Shown: positions 1 to 8,959, counted from the first letter of the stretch. The stretch: 14,832 bases of DNA from Pigoraptor vietnamica (GCA_943704525.1 CALSCQ010002703.1:1-14832); one strand, 5' to 3'. A program made the numbers and translations. The notes: generated by a model from the letters alone, not told the origin.

Positions 1-149
1 GGGGGGGGGAATCCTCTGGCTGGCGCACATGGGTGCGGCATGCTCCTTTCTCGGCGCGCACAGCGGTGTGCGTTTCTTGCCGTCTTGTGTGGAATGGGCA
101 GTCGGTCGGTGGACAGAGGGGCTGATCCGAGATCTTTCTCTGCATGCAG
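1..149 (+). other. 3' end of an intron (5'-truncated gene)
   Basis: The window opens with nine Gs and then 140 bases without convincing coding content. It ends in a pyrimidine-rich stretch and TGCATGCAG at 141-149, a good splice acceptor directly before the open frame at 150. An ATG at 144 lies inside this acceptor and is in frame. It could be a start codon, but the acceptor reading fits better because the protein begins in the middle of a coiled coil. The upstream exons of the TSNAXIP1-like gene are therefore inferred to lie outside the window. Confidence 0.55.
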
Positions 150-2002
150 GTGGAGGCACGCAAGCTGCTCGTGTCGCAGATGCACCAGCTCGAGCTGTAC
201 AAGGCCGAGAAGGAGCAGGAGGACGCGCGCGTGCAGCACAACTGGCAGCGACTCGAGGCGCAGCTGCAGCGCAGCCGTCTCGATCAGCAGGCGGCGGTAA
301 AGGAGCTCGCGGCCGCACGGGAGCGGCTGGCGGACGTGGTGCCGCGACACGAGTTTGACGCGATGGAGGCCAAGTGCGTGCGCGCGGAGGCAGAGCTCGG
401 CAGCCTGCGGACGATGTACGCGACGCTGCACGAGCAGCACTCTGCGCTGATGGACATGTGCCGACAGATCACGGCCGAGCGGGAGGGGTCGCGCGGGGTG
501 ATGACGCCGCGTCCGGACTGGACGGTGTGCGGGGACCTCGTGCGCAACGGGCGCGACTGGTGGGAGAAGGCGACGGCGGGGAAGACGTCGCGGGAGGTGC
601 TGGACATTGTCGCGCGGGAGCTCGAGTCGCTCAGCAACGAGATCCACGGCAAGTTCCAGAGCTCGAACGAGGACTTTTTCGAGGGCCTGGGCATCGGGCC
701 GAGCGTGCCAAAGTACCTGCGCTACCTCGGCAAAGTGAAGAACAGGCGGCTGGCGAAGCGCGAGACGGAGGCGCTGATCAAGGAGATATGGGCGGACAAG
801 GTCAGCCACGAGACCAAGGGCAAGAAGGAGCAGCTCGACAGCTTTGTGGGGCAGTTCCTCCAGCGAAAGTTCGGGACGCCGAATCTCGCGATCGAGTGGG
901 GCTACAACCTGCACGACGCGTGCCAGCGGTTCATGTACGACGCGGACATTGAGCTCTTCTACCGCATTCTCACGGGCGAGTTGGACGAGGAGGTGTACCA
1001 CAACCAGATGGCCATGATCGAGAAGCTGAAGAACGCGTTTGCGCGCGCCGACATTGGCGGCGGCGGGAAGGACAAGGACGGCGCGCCGGCGTCGGCGGGG
1101 AAGGGCGCTGGCAAGGGGCGGCTGCACAAGCGCGACCTCATGGACACGATCCGCAAGTTCTTCCCGTTCCGCTCCGAAAAGCACATTCAGGAACTCGAGG
1201 AAGCGCTCAACCAGGACCAGCCCGGCGAGTATGTCGACTACCGCACGCTCTTCAGCGAAGACAAGGACGGCAACCAGGTGCGCCCCCGTGTGTTGTTGTT
1301 GCTGTCCCGTGCTCCGTGTGCAATTGGTTCTTGTCGAATTTTTTCTATGCATTCCGTTCTCACGTCTGTTGTTGCCTAACCTCGCGTCTGTCGGCCTTGT
1401 GCAGGGCGCATTCGCGGAAGAGCTGCGCGACCAGCACATCAAGGAGCGCATCGAGTACCTGCGCGAGATTGAGGAGACTCTGCGGCTGCGACACCCCCAG
1501 GCGGACGAGATCACGGTCGATCAGGCGCGCGATGCCATCCACGCCGTCGACCCCAACAAGCCGCCAAAGGTGCGTGGGATGTGCTGCTATCCCGAAAGTA
1601 GGCTAGCATACCCGTGCGAGAGTGCGGTGCCGGTGTGCTTACACGTATGTCTCGATTGTGCAGGAGACGAAGGAGTACCTGTCGCGTGGCTTTGGCATGT
1701 CCGTTGAGCAGCTCGGCTCAGACGCGACCGTCAGCGTCAACATTTTCGTCAAGCGCCTCCAGTCCGGCATGGTGCGGCGCTCGACGAAAAAGGGCGACGG
1801 CATTGCGGAGGATCGACCGCCCACCGCCGGCGGCTCTGGAGCGCCCGAGCGGAAGGCGCACCCAGCGTCCGCCAAGTCTGCGCGGTCGGACAAGGACGAG
1901 GACGGCGGCGAAGGAGAGGGCGCGCGTCGCGGCAAGTCGCCTGTGGCAGGGCGCCGCTCCCCTGCCGCCGGCCGCCGCACACCGTCACGGACGGACGAGT
2001 GA
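150..2002 (+). CDS. TSNAXIP1-like coiled-coil protein, 5' partial, three exons visible
   Basis: Visible exons are 150-1277, 1405-1569 and 1664-2002, all joined in phase 0, giving 543 residues to the TGA stop. Donors are GTGCGC and GTGCGT; acceptors are GTGCAG. Residues 1-110 are a Glu/Arg/Leu-rich coiled coil. Then come TPRPDW (about 119-124), a VPKYLRY block followed by a KNRRLAKRE segment (about 187-208), and EWGYNLHDACQRF with LFYRILTGELDEEVYH (about 249-284). These are the kind of conserved blocks known in translin-associated factor X-interacting protein 1, a coiled-coil protein expressed in testis and linked to ciliated or flagellated cells. A Gly/Lys linker and two weak EF-hand-like helical segments follow. 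The tail is basic, rich in Ser/Pro/Arg and probably disordered, with SPVAGRR and SPAAGRR repeats. The family assignment comes from remembered motif patterns and was not searched. The gene is real with high confidence; its name is moderate. Confidence 0.7.
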
Positions 2003-2601
2003 AGTGCAGGTGGTGCCTCTGTTGGATGCGTCGGGCGGCTGGACTGCCTGTCATCGGTTGTGCGGCAGCGTGCGTTGTCCTCTGTCGTTGCGTGGCCACT
2101 GACCTGTATAATATTCCGAATCATTCGTCCTCTTAAGTCCACTGAAAGAGAGCCCATCCGATGGAAACACGAGACTCAGTCGGACAGCATGATTCCAGCA
2201 TATATCTTACGACTCACTGCCAATTAAAAGTCGAGGACGTTGCATGGAAGTAATTGTCCTGTAATTGCGGTGAGCCACCAACGGACAAACAGGGCGCCGT
2301 TAAACTTTCTAGGTTGGTCTAGGCGCATGTCCGCTTGCACAGTCACACCACGCCTCGGATCGTCTTCGCCGTAAAATAATGCCAAAATGCCGAACCGCTA
2401 GACAAGTCTAAGACCAGCAGTTAGCCTGGCAGTGTATATTATAATTAAGTTCCACGACTTCCCCGTTAGAAAAGCGACAGGAGACTTCAGTTGGAAGAAA
2501 ATAATAATGCATGGCTCTGCCTTTTAACACATTGACGTATTCTAATCTATTTGAATGTTTATTGAATAACTCCAGTTACTGTAATTCCACTTTACTGTAT
2601 T
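2003..2601. other. Intergenic region
   Basis: This is the 3' flank of the TSNAXIP1-like gene. It becomes clearly more AT-rich after about 2110 and carries no open frame that looks coding. AT-rich stretches near 2105-2115 and 2220-2230 could act in 3' end formation, but no canonical AATAAA follows the stop on the + strand. I see no repeat, RNA gene or promoter element that I can support. Confidence 0.5.
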
Positions 2602-4193
2602 CGCGCTAGCCTTTGCAGCCGTGAACCTGCCATCATTCTTTTTGAGCCAGACTGAAAGCAGCAGGGGTTGCGCCTCAGTCGCGGCCATCGCCTTGTCAAA
2701 CGACAGCCTGCGGCAGCCCTCACACACAGCAGGGACCCGCCGGCGGAGCCGGAACTCTATCAGATCGCCGCTTGACTCGCAGAATATCCGGCATCGGCCG
2801 GCCCTGGCCATCGCAGCGTTGTGGTCCGGCGCACAAGAAACCGGCCACGAGGTTCACACCGGGACTGTCCTCATAAAACGCACATCCGTCAGGGAAGCAA
2901 ATGAATGCGCCTCGCGAGGACGGAGCGCGCATGCCGCAAAAGACCTAGTCAGTCGACCAATCCTGGCATTCTGCACCGGTCCTCTGAACTACGTTCGGGT
3001 GGTTTTCCTCAACCCAGCAAAAGAAATCGATGTGCTGTCGGTAATACTGAGATGCGTGGAGTACACTTTGATGGCCGATGGATCGCGAGCGTGAACGCAG
3101 CGAAACAGCCGCGACCGCCGCGAAATTAATGACGGCAGAACGCAGCGATACCCGCAGAGACGGACGGCGACGGTCGATTAGGCAAGCGAGGTCACAACGT
3201 CCGACGCAACCGCCGTCTCCAAGGGGGTCCGTCAAGGTAAAGGGTAGCGCCTAGGTCCCACGAGGTCAATCAAACACGTCGGCGAGCCGTGCGTCCATAA
3301 TATGCTCGACCACGTCACAATTGCCGAACGGCAGGGGCTTTTGCAAGGAATATCCGGCGTCAAAGCACGTAACAGACCTCGATGCCTTCGCACAGGCGCG
3401 GCGCAAAAAAACTGTCCGTGGCGATCGCCGCATAGGGCATAGTTGAGCACTGAATACTGTGACCACATTCTCGCCAGTCGACAACGCCGTGCCCCCTATG
3501 AAAATACGGCGGCACAGCAGCGCTCACTTCCTCCCACAGCGTCTAGAGAAAGTCGGCCATCTCGCACGTGAGCGAAAACGGCGACACGGCTGGGTACTTC
3601 ACAGTCCCCCTTGCCCCCAGCTCTCGGCACGCGCCAAAGCGGCAGCGGCGCCCCCGCCTCGGCACCATAAAGTATTGCGCCCGCAACGCGGTTGAATGTG
3701 ACCAAATCGTCATTGCCGCCACTAGCGACCATTTCCCAGATCATGTCGAGAGAACGGTCGTCTTCGCAACGCAGCGCGCACGGCGCGACTGGATCTTCCT
3801 GAAGCCGGGCCGAGAAGCGCTCCACTGCAGCAGGAGGCGACCGCCAGGAACAAGGCCAGGTCACCACGTCAATGACAATCGCAGCCACGAAAGCGTCTGA
3901 AGCGTTCCACTCGTCAAGGAACGCGGGTGCGTCGTCCATAGGACGATCAGCTGTTCAGGCGCCGCTCAGCCTGTATGCCGAGTTCAGTAACCGAGTAATA
4001 GACGCTGATCCAGAAGACCTCGCACCTGTTGCACAATAAAAAGGAACACATTCCAAGTCCCCACGCGCAAGCGCAGCCTTAATGGACTGACCCGTTGGAG
4101 ATCAGTGAAGAACCTCTGACCGCGCCCTCGTGTCAGAGTGGACCGGACCTCGAGATCAGCTGAGTGCCCGCTCTTCGCCGCGAGGTCAATGTC
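2602..4193 (-). pseudogene. Decayed ankyrin-repeat-like gene
   Basis: Read on the - strand, several short peptides in different frames resemble ankyrin repeats (alanine pair, G-H/N-x-D, V-V-x-x-L, GA-D). They are DIDLAAKSGHSADLEV (4193-4146), IKAALARGDLECVPFYCATGA without its last residue (4083-4024), FVAAIVIDVVTW (3891-3856), MVASGGNDDLVTF (3732-3694), GNCDVVEHIMDARLADVF (3325-3272) and ASQYYRQHIDFFCWVEENHP (3055-2996). A further helix-like segment lies at 2697-2602. Stops and frame changes separate them, so no intact protein is encoded; the longest open piece is 147 codons (3939-3496). No introns can be recognised. The best reading is an old, frameshifted ankyrin-repeat gene. The individual matches are weak and only their repeated occurrence on one strand carries weight. 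A chance pattern in GC-rich sequence is the alternative. Confidence 0.4.
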
Positions 4194-4740
4194 CCAGTAG
4201 CTACGGGCGGTACCGCGACAAATCGCCGACAACGCTGTCGTTGACGATGCCGCGAATGCAGTCTGAGAAAATTACAGAGGCGCTTGCACGTGTGGCCGAC
4301 GTGTCGACGTCCGTGAGTGCACGCGAGCTTGATGAACAGTCCAGCCGTGGACGAGCACCTCCTCCTACAGGCCGAGAACTAGCGAGATGCCCTGGCACTC
4401 GTAGCCGTCCATTGCGTCCAAAGTTACGACACCTGGAAAACGAGAACATGGGAGAAGAAGAGGTTATGCTTGCGACTCCGTCCGTCTTGCTAGACGGTTA
4501 CCTTTTCGGTCAGCGCGTTCAGCGCCACGAGATTTGATTTGAGACGTGCCAAAATTTCTGTCAATTACCGCACAATCTCAAATTAATTCGGCATACCTTT
4601 GAAGACGTCATCACAAAAGTGAGTGCGTAGTGCCTACGTCTGAACCACGGCTGCTGAAAAGACGTCCCTTTTTCTCTCTTCCATTGTCAGAGTGCTCCTA
4701 TTTTTCCTTCTCTTTCACTTCTTTTGTGTGGCCCTTGGCG
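4194..4740. other. Intergenic region and presumed promoter of the PAR3-like gene
   Basis: No gene is visible here. The left part may hold more of the decayed ankyrin-like sequence, but nothing in it can be aligned by eye. From about 4560 the sequence becomes AT-richer. A long pyrimidine tract at about 4667-4735 lies just upstream of the next gene and is probably 5' UTR or promoter. It could also be the polypyrimidine tract of a leader intron ending at CGACGAG (4744-4750). Confidence 0.35.
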
Positions 4741-4755
4741 ATGCGACGAGGATGA
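4741..4755 (+). promoter_or_regulatory. Four-codon upstream ORF overlapping the start codon
   Basis: ATG-CGA-CGA-GGA-TGA encodes Met-Arg-Arg-Gly. Its stop codon overlaps the ATG of the PAR3-like gene (ATGA at 4752-4755). If the leader is transcribed as read here, scanning ribosomes would meet this mini-ORF first, and the main protein would depend on leaky scanning or re-initiation. The uORF disappears if the transcript starts downstream of 4741 or if an intron ends at 4750. Confidence 0.3.
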
Positions 4756-5260
4756 AGATCTACGTGACTATCGGCAACAGAACGTTTGCTGTCCCTTTCA
4801 AAGACCCGAAAATGACTATTGGGTGCGTCAAAATGCGCGTCTTGCATCACTCTGGGCTCGCTTCTCGAAGTGTCGCTTGCTTACATGAACTCACTGTGTG
4901 TGTGTGTGTGTGTGTGTGCGTGTTATCGAATGTGCGTACAGTTGGTTGATAGAGCAGACCAAAGAGCGCGCCGGCCAAGCCATTGTCGTGTCCGAAGTGC
5001 GACACAATGGCGCAGTGCTCAACATCAACGACGAAATCGGCGATCTCCTCAACGACGGAGACAACGTCGTCATGACACAGGTGAGCAATTGACTGACATA
5101 GGCGCCGCACGAAGATTATTGTTACTGAAATGGAAACGGCCATGCCATCTTCGTCACCCGCCAATTTCTGTTCGCTGTCGCTAACACTGCTTGTGTCCGT
5201 CTGCTCGTTTTCTGTTCGCAACAGGCGGGTTACCTTGATTCGTACTGCGTCGTCTCTTGA
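4752..5260 (+). CDS. Small PAR3 N-terminal-domain-like protein with C-terminal CaaX box
   Basis: The exons are 4752-4822, 4942-5080 and 5225-5260. The intron phases agree (2, then 0) and the protein is 81 aa. The start is the first in-frame ATG, with A at -3; an in-frame open stretch upstream has only GTG. The pattern M-K-I-x-V-x-x-G-x-R near the start, then VP, a central LIEQ helix, and LNINDEIGDLLNDGDNVV follows the N-terminal CR1 domain of PAR3 (M-K-V-x-V-x-x-G-x-R, then LIQQ, LDLDDILCDVADDKDRLV). That is a small PB1/DIX-like beta-grasp fold that self-associates head to tail in cell polarity. Here it stands alone, without PDZ domains. The last exon adds GYLDSYCVVS; CVVS fits a farnesylation CaaX motif and suggests membrane anchoring. 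Intron 1 contains (TG)12. If intron 2 were retained, the protein would end MTQVSN without the CaaX. The gene is likely real; the homology is inferred from pattern, and another ubiquitin-like fold is possible. Confidence 0.65.
4895..4918 (+). repeat. (TG)12 microsatellite in intron 1 of the PAR3-like gene
   Basis: Twelve uninterrupted TG units lie in the 119-nt intron 4823-4941, about 20 nt upstream of the acceptor. Confidence 0.95.
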
Positions 5261-5282
5261 GCCTTTCGGGCCGTGCATCACT

Positions 5283-5286
5283 TAAA
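5283..5286. repeat. Target site duplication TAAA, left copy
   Basis: TAAA directly abuts the left terminal inverted repeat and is matched by TAAA directly outside the right one (9106-9109). A four-base match can arise by chance, so it supports but does not prove a single insertion. Confidence 0.6.
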
Positions 5287-5304
5287 GGGCCTGTTCGGCA
5301 CACC
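5287..5304 (+). repeat. Left terminal inverted repeat, 18 bp
   Basis: GGGCCTGTTCGGCACACC is identical to the reverse complement of 9088-9105. A partial internal echo (GTGTTCGGCGACCCC) occurs at 5361-5375, again followed by the GATATT-type motif, as if the terminus had been duplicated once. Confidence 0.85.
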
Positions 5305-5307
5305 CGT

Positions 5308-5550
5308 GATAAAATATCTGATAATTTATTGCGGCGGACTGGGATTCTGATAAATTATCCGTGTTCGGCGACCCCCTCTGATATTTTATCGCGCGGCCTG
5401 ATATTTCCCAATGAAAAATCAGCGTTCGTTTACCAAAAATTTGGGGGTTTGATAAAATATCTTGGGCGTCTGATAAAATATCGCACTAATGGAAAAAATA
5501 TCATGCTCCGAGCATGATATTCTGATCAGAAGGAAACCTGATATTCACTT
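5308..5550. repeat. Left subterminal motif array and palindromes
   Basis: GATAAAATATC occurs at 5308-5318, 5451-5461 and 5472-5482, and inverted as GATATTTTATC at 5380-5390. A variant, GATAAATTATC, is at 5349-5359, with further GATATT cores near 5400 and 5540. An 11-bp stem with a 3-nt loop covers 5497-5521 and is followed at once by the 10-bp palindrome TCTGATCAGA (5521-5530). These are probably binding sites for the element's transposase. Confidence 0.7.
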
Positions 5551-5994
5551 GGATCCACCCAAAGTGAAATCCAGCGTCTCTTTCGTGAATCGCTCTGCGG
5601 AAACGACGACAGGGCTCGTGGGTGAGTTAGCGCGAGTTTGGGGCCAATGCCTGGCGTCATACCGTCAGTCTGCGCTCATCGGAAGATCAGCGGCCTATCT
5701 TTCGGACCGTGCCAGAGGTCGCCGCATACGGCTGTATCATGCACGCTCACGCGGCTGCTGTCTTAACGACTACTCGGGCCACCTGCGCGGCAGACGAAGC
5801 ATTTGTGGCTGCAGGAAAGCCCTCGCGACGAATTGACGTCGAGCACAATGGGACTGCAATGGAGGTAACAACGGCCCGACATGCTATAATATGGCATATT
5901 CGTTCTCTCTCCTCTTTATTAATGCGCACAGTACAACCTTAATAACATTTTCCTGTTCATATTTGCGCACGCGCATGCGAAAGGAATGCCGGCA
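5551..5994. other. Unassigned unique sequence inside the transposon
   Basis: This is non-repetitive, moderately GC-rich sequence between the left subterminal array and the CA-rich block. The + frame from about 5678 to 5890 is open and alanine-rich (VPEVAAYGCIMHAHAAA and on). It could be a fragment of a captured gene, but I do not recognise it with confidence. The reading ends near a GAG/GTAACA that could be a splice donor (about 5865). Confidence 0.3.
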
Positions 5995-6900
5995 TTGATG
6001 CCCACCACACACACGCGCCCCGCACACACACCCGCACGGCAGAGCTGCAGACTCGGACGCCACGGGAACTCATGCACACACATGCGTACGTCATGTGGCA
6101 GGACACACAAACACGCACATGCCCTGCGCACCTGCACACAGGCACCCACACCAGACCCGTGCGCATACGCACGTCACGTGCCATGCACGCACACTCTCTG
6201 CGCACCTGCACACGGCCCCGGGCACATACCCCAGACCAGCGCTCATACAGGTGCGCGCCGGCGCACGCCGTGCACGCATGTGCGCACCTGCACACGGCCT
6301 AGGCACACACCTGACCCGCGCTTATACACGTGCACGCCCGGCGCACACGCGCATACACTCAACTGCAAAAACTCGCACTACGGACTCATACGCACGCACG
6401 CGTGCGTGCGTACTCCGCATACCAACGCAGTTTACCGCCGCACAGTACGTCACAATGCGGGGAGCAGGCACGCACGCCCACGTAGCATACTCAGTTTCGA
6501 GCACAGGCCCACACACACATTCGCAAGGCCATGCACATGCACACACGGGGACGGGCACATGCGCACACGCAAACACGCCCACACGTTCTCACGCACACTC
6601 ACATGAAAGCACGTTAAGCACACAGGGGTACGAAGGCACCGACATGCACACACACTCACGCGCACACGTGCGCCCCACGGCACAGGGACAGACGCACAAA
6701 CATTAACTATCACACACACGCACAGACATGCACAAACATGCAACCCAGCACACGCACACACAAAGAGCCACGCGCTCACTCACACACGTGCGCAGGTATG
6801 CAGCCCACACACACATTGGACCAACACGCGCTCAACACTCACGCACAGGCATGCAGCCACGCACGGGTCATGCAACCCACGACCAGGCACACACACACTC
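5995..6900. repeat. Imperfect CA-rich (ACAC/GCAC) low-complexity block
   Basis: About 0.9 kb of degenerate CACACG/GCACAC repeat lies on the + strand, with scattered CCT, GGC and TCA interruptions. All six frames give long open readings of the Thr-His, Ala-His or Cys-Val type because the repeat lacks stops, so none is called as coding. Its age and degeneracy contrast with the near-perfect CA arrays at 8370-8546. Confidence 0.85.
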
Positions 6901-6910
6901 AGTCACGCAC

Positions 6911-7823
6911 GCGCGGCGAGCGAGACCGACGGCGCCGGCGGCGACAGGGGGACGTGTGTGATCAAAGGCGCCACCTGCACGCACGCACGACAGCGCACGG
7001 AGACGGTCACAAATACAGAACGAGAGAATGACATCAAGCCCCGAACGTCCATCGCGTCTGTCCACCTTCCCTCACACACACCCTCTGAAACGCGAACCAC
7101 ACACATACAACGGATGTACGTACACACCGCACGCACTCATCATGCACGAAACACAGCCTACACGCACACAGCAACAGCGCACATCGCCCAGGCAGTTCTC
7201 GTCTTTGACGACGACGTCCTCGAAGTGAGGCCGACCGTGTTGCTCGCGCGCTGTCCCATGATCCACTCCTTGCGACCGCGTGAGACTGCCTCAAGGAAAA
7301 AATAAGGCGCCACGTTCAATTCATCCTCAGAAAGATACAAGTGAAATGTTGCAGGGTGAGGGAGGTTCAGTGAGTGCGTGCGCGCCTGCGCGCTTGGTGT
7401 GGGGCGCATGAGTCAGAGCCGGTGCATTAGCTTGTTGAGACAGCGAGTGCCGGCAGTGTGGGCAAAGCCGCACTCACCGGGGAAGTCGCCGACGACGATG
7501 AACCCGGTGAAGCCGCGCCAGGCATAGGCACTCGCGTCGGTGCGGGCAAGCACGAAGTGCCTTGAAAAGGGGGAGAAGTGAGCCACGGTCACATACTCCA
7601 CATGATGACCAATAGCACAATCTACTTTGTGACGCACCGCCCACAAGACATGCCGCCTAGCTAACCACACGCACCAGCCCGCATGACCGCCGTTCGTGAT
7701 CCACATCTTGGACCCGTTGATGACCCATTCATTGCCCTTCTTCACGCCGTCGTCTTGATTGCCCGCGATGTCCGACCGTGCGACGGGCTCAGTCACGCCG
7801 TACGCGGCGACCACCGGTTCCTC
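6911..7823 (-). pseudogene. Medium-chain acyl-CoA dehydrogenase (ACADM-like) gene fragment, broken
   Basis: Four exons read in order on the - strand: about 7823-7675 ([13 protein letters not shown] to ITNGGHAG), 7560-7478 (WHFVLARTD to [12 protein letters not shown]), 7285-7183 (GRKEWIMGQRASNTVG, then FEDVVVKDENCLGD) and 6974-6911 (GAFDHTRPPVAAGAVGLARRA). They correspond to the central beta domain and the start of the C-terminal helical domain of mitochondrial MCAD, the FAD enzyme that oxidises acyl-CoA. The splice sites between the first three exons are intact and in phase. Breaks: one base is missing near 7224-7228, shifting the frame between the TVGL and FEDV parts; the signature PGAGSD reads PVARSD; about eight residues (GAGFK region) are missing between the third and fourth exons, where phases also disagree. 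The N-terminal exons and the catalytic C-terminal part are absent, and CA-rich sequence stands in their place. The fragment lies wholly inside the TIR element. Confidence 0.8.
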
Positions 7824-7828
7824 GACGG

Positions 7829-7854
7829 CACACACACACACACACACACACACA
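7829..7854 (+). repeat. (CA)n microsatellite beside the first ACAD exon
   Basis: About 13 CA units lie directly upstream (in gene sense) of the first recognisable ACAD exon. In gene sense this is a TG run ending GCCGTCGAG, which may have served as the intron's 3' end. Confidence 0.9.
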
Positions 7855-8260
7855 TGCGCACGCATAGGGCACACGCACGCAAGGCACACGAACATGTTAA
7901 CATATATAATACGCACTGGACCCGCGCGCCCACTTGTGAGCAACCCATGCACGTACGCACCTACAGAGACGCTGTGCATACTCATGCATACAAGCGCGGC
8001 ACGCACAAACACCCATACATGCACACCAACACACGCACATACACATAGTGCGCATGTAGAGCGCACCCGCACATGCACCGACGAGAACGGCGAAGGGCCG
8101 CAGACACAAACCTACACATTGCCATGTGTCGGCTCGCAAGCTCGCACGCGTCCACGCGACACAGCAAAAAAAGCGGACGCACACGGCACACATACCTCGA
8201 ACGCATAACATAATACACATGCGCGAATACGTTACGCATTCATGCAACACACGCGCATTC
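7855..8260. other. CA-interspersed sequence with no recognised gene
   Basis: This is a mixture of CACAC-type words and unique sequence, including a short AT-rich patch near 7895-7910. No ACAD exon or other coding segment can be recognised on either strand. Confidence 0.5.
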
Positions 8261-8261
8261 A

Positions 8262-8546
8262 CATACACACACACACACACACACATACATACACACGCAC
8301 ACACGCACTTGCGTGCAATACGCGCATACACACACACGCGCGCCAGCGCGCGCGCAGACACACACACACACACACACACGCCACTCACACACACATACAC
8401 ACACGCGCGCGCACGCACACACACACACACACGCACGCGCACGCACGCACACACACACACACACGCACGCACGCACACACACACACACACACGCACGCAC
8501 GCACACACACACACACACACACGCACGCACGCACACACACACACAC
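8262..8546 (+). repeat. CA/CG microsatellite with higher-order periodicity
   Basis: Near-perfect CA arrays are interrupted by CGCACGCACGC blocks. The last blocks, at about 8463-8474, 8491-8502 and 8521-8532, recur every 28-30 bp, so a compound unit of (CGCA)3 plus (CA)8-9 has itself been tandemly amplified. Alternating purine-pyrimidine sequence of this length is prone to Z-DNA formation and to replication slippage. Confidence 0.9.
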
Positions 8547-8950
8547 GTGTGCAGACCAAAGCACAAAGATCATGCCGGTGCATGTAATACTGTAGACGCA
8601 ACGCGCCGGCATCCACCTAATGCGCGCACACAGCACTGGTACGCTGCACGTGGAGGAGAAGCATGTGTGACACCCGCCTTTGATGGGCTCATGATCACCG
8701 CGCGGCACCTAGGAAGGAAGCGGACAGACGGTACGCCGCAGAGCGGAGAGAGCATCTCGGCGTGGGACAAAACACGAAGTCGGTGCAAGTCAACTACTCC
8801 GAACCAGCCACCACGACAGCGACGTACCGCAGGCAGCTGCTTCTCTTCGGCACTCGAGTCCGTTATTGCGAGCCGCGTCGCAAGCGCTGTTAAAGACTTC
8901 CGGCGAAACCAACGTCGGTAACACATGCGCAATATCAAGGTTGTGTTACC
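8547..8950. other. Unique sequence inside the transposon, no gene recognised
   Basis: This is non-repetitive sequence between the CA array and the right subterminal motifs. Open frames exist on both strands, but none shows a domain, splice pattern or composition that I can tie to a protein. Confidence 0.4.
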
Positions 8951-8959
8951 CGATTTCAT

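Noticed and set aside
284-694. 136-codon - strand frame inside the TSNAXIP1-like exon
   Set aside because: It is antisense to a clear coding exon; the open frame follows from the GC-rich codon use of the sense gene.
4692-4751. Signal-peptide-like extension (hydrophobic, Phe/Leu-rich) before the PAR3-like protein
   Set aside because: It has no ATG, only GTG; the hydrophobic reading comes from a pyrimidine-rich leader, and the family begins at the ATG at 4752.
5986-6706. Long Thr-His or Cys-Val open frames across the CA-rich block
   Set aside because: They arise because CA/TG repeats contain no stops in any frame; no start context, splice pattern or domain supports them.
7897-8616. 239-codon - strand frame of Cys-Val repeats
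   Set aside because: It is a translation of the microsatellite and its flanks, with no conserved segment.
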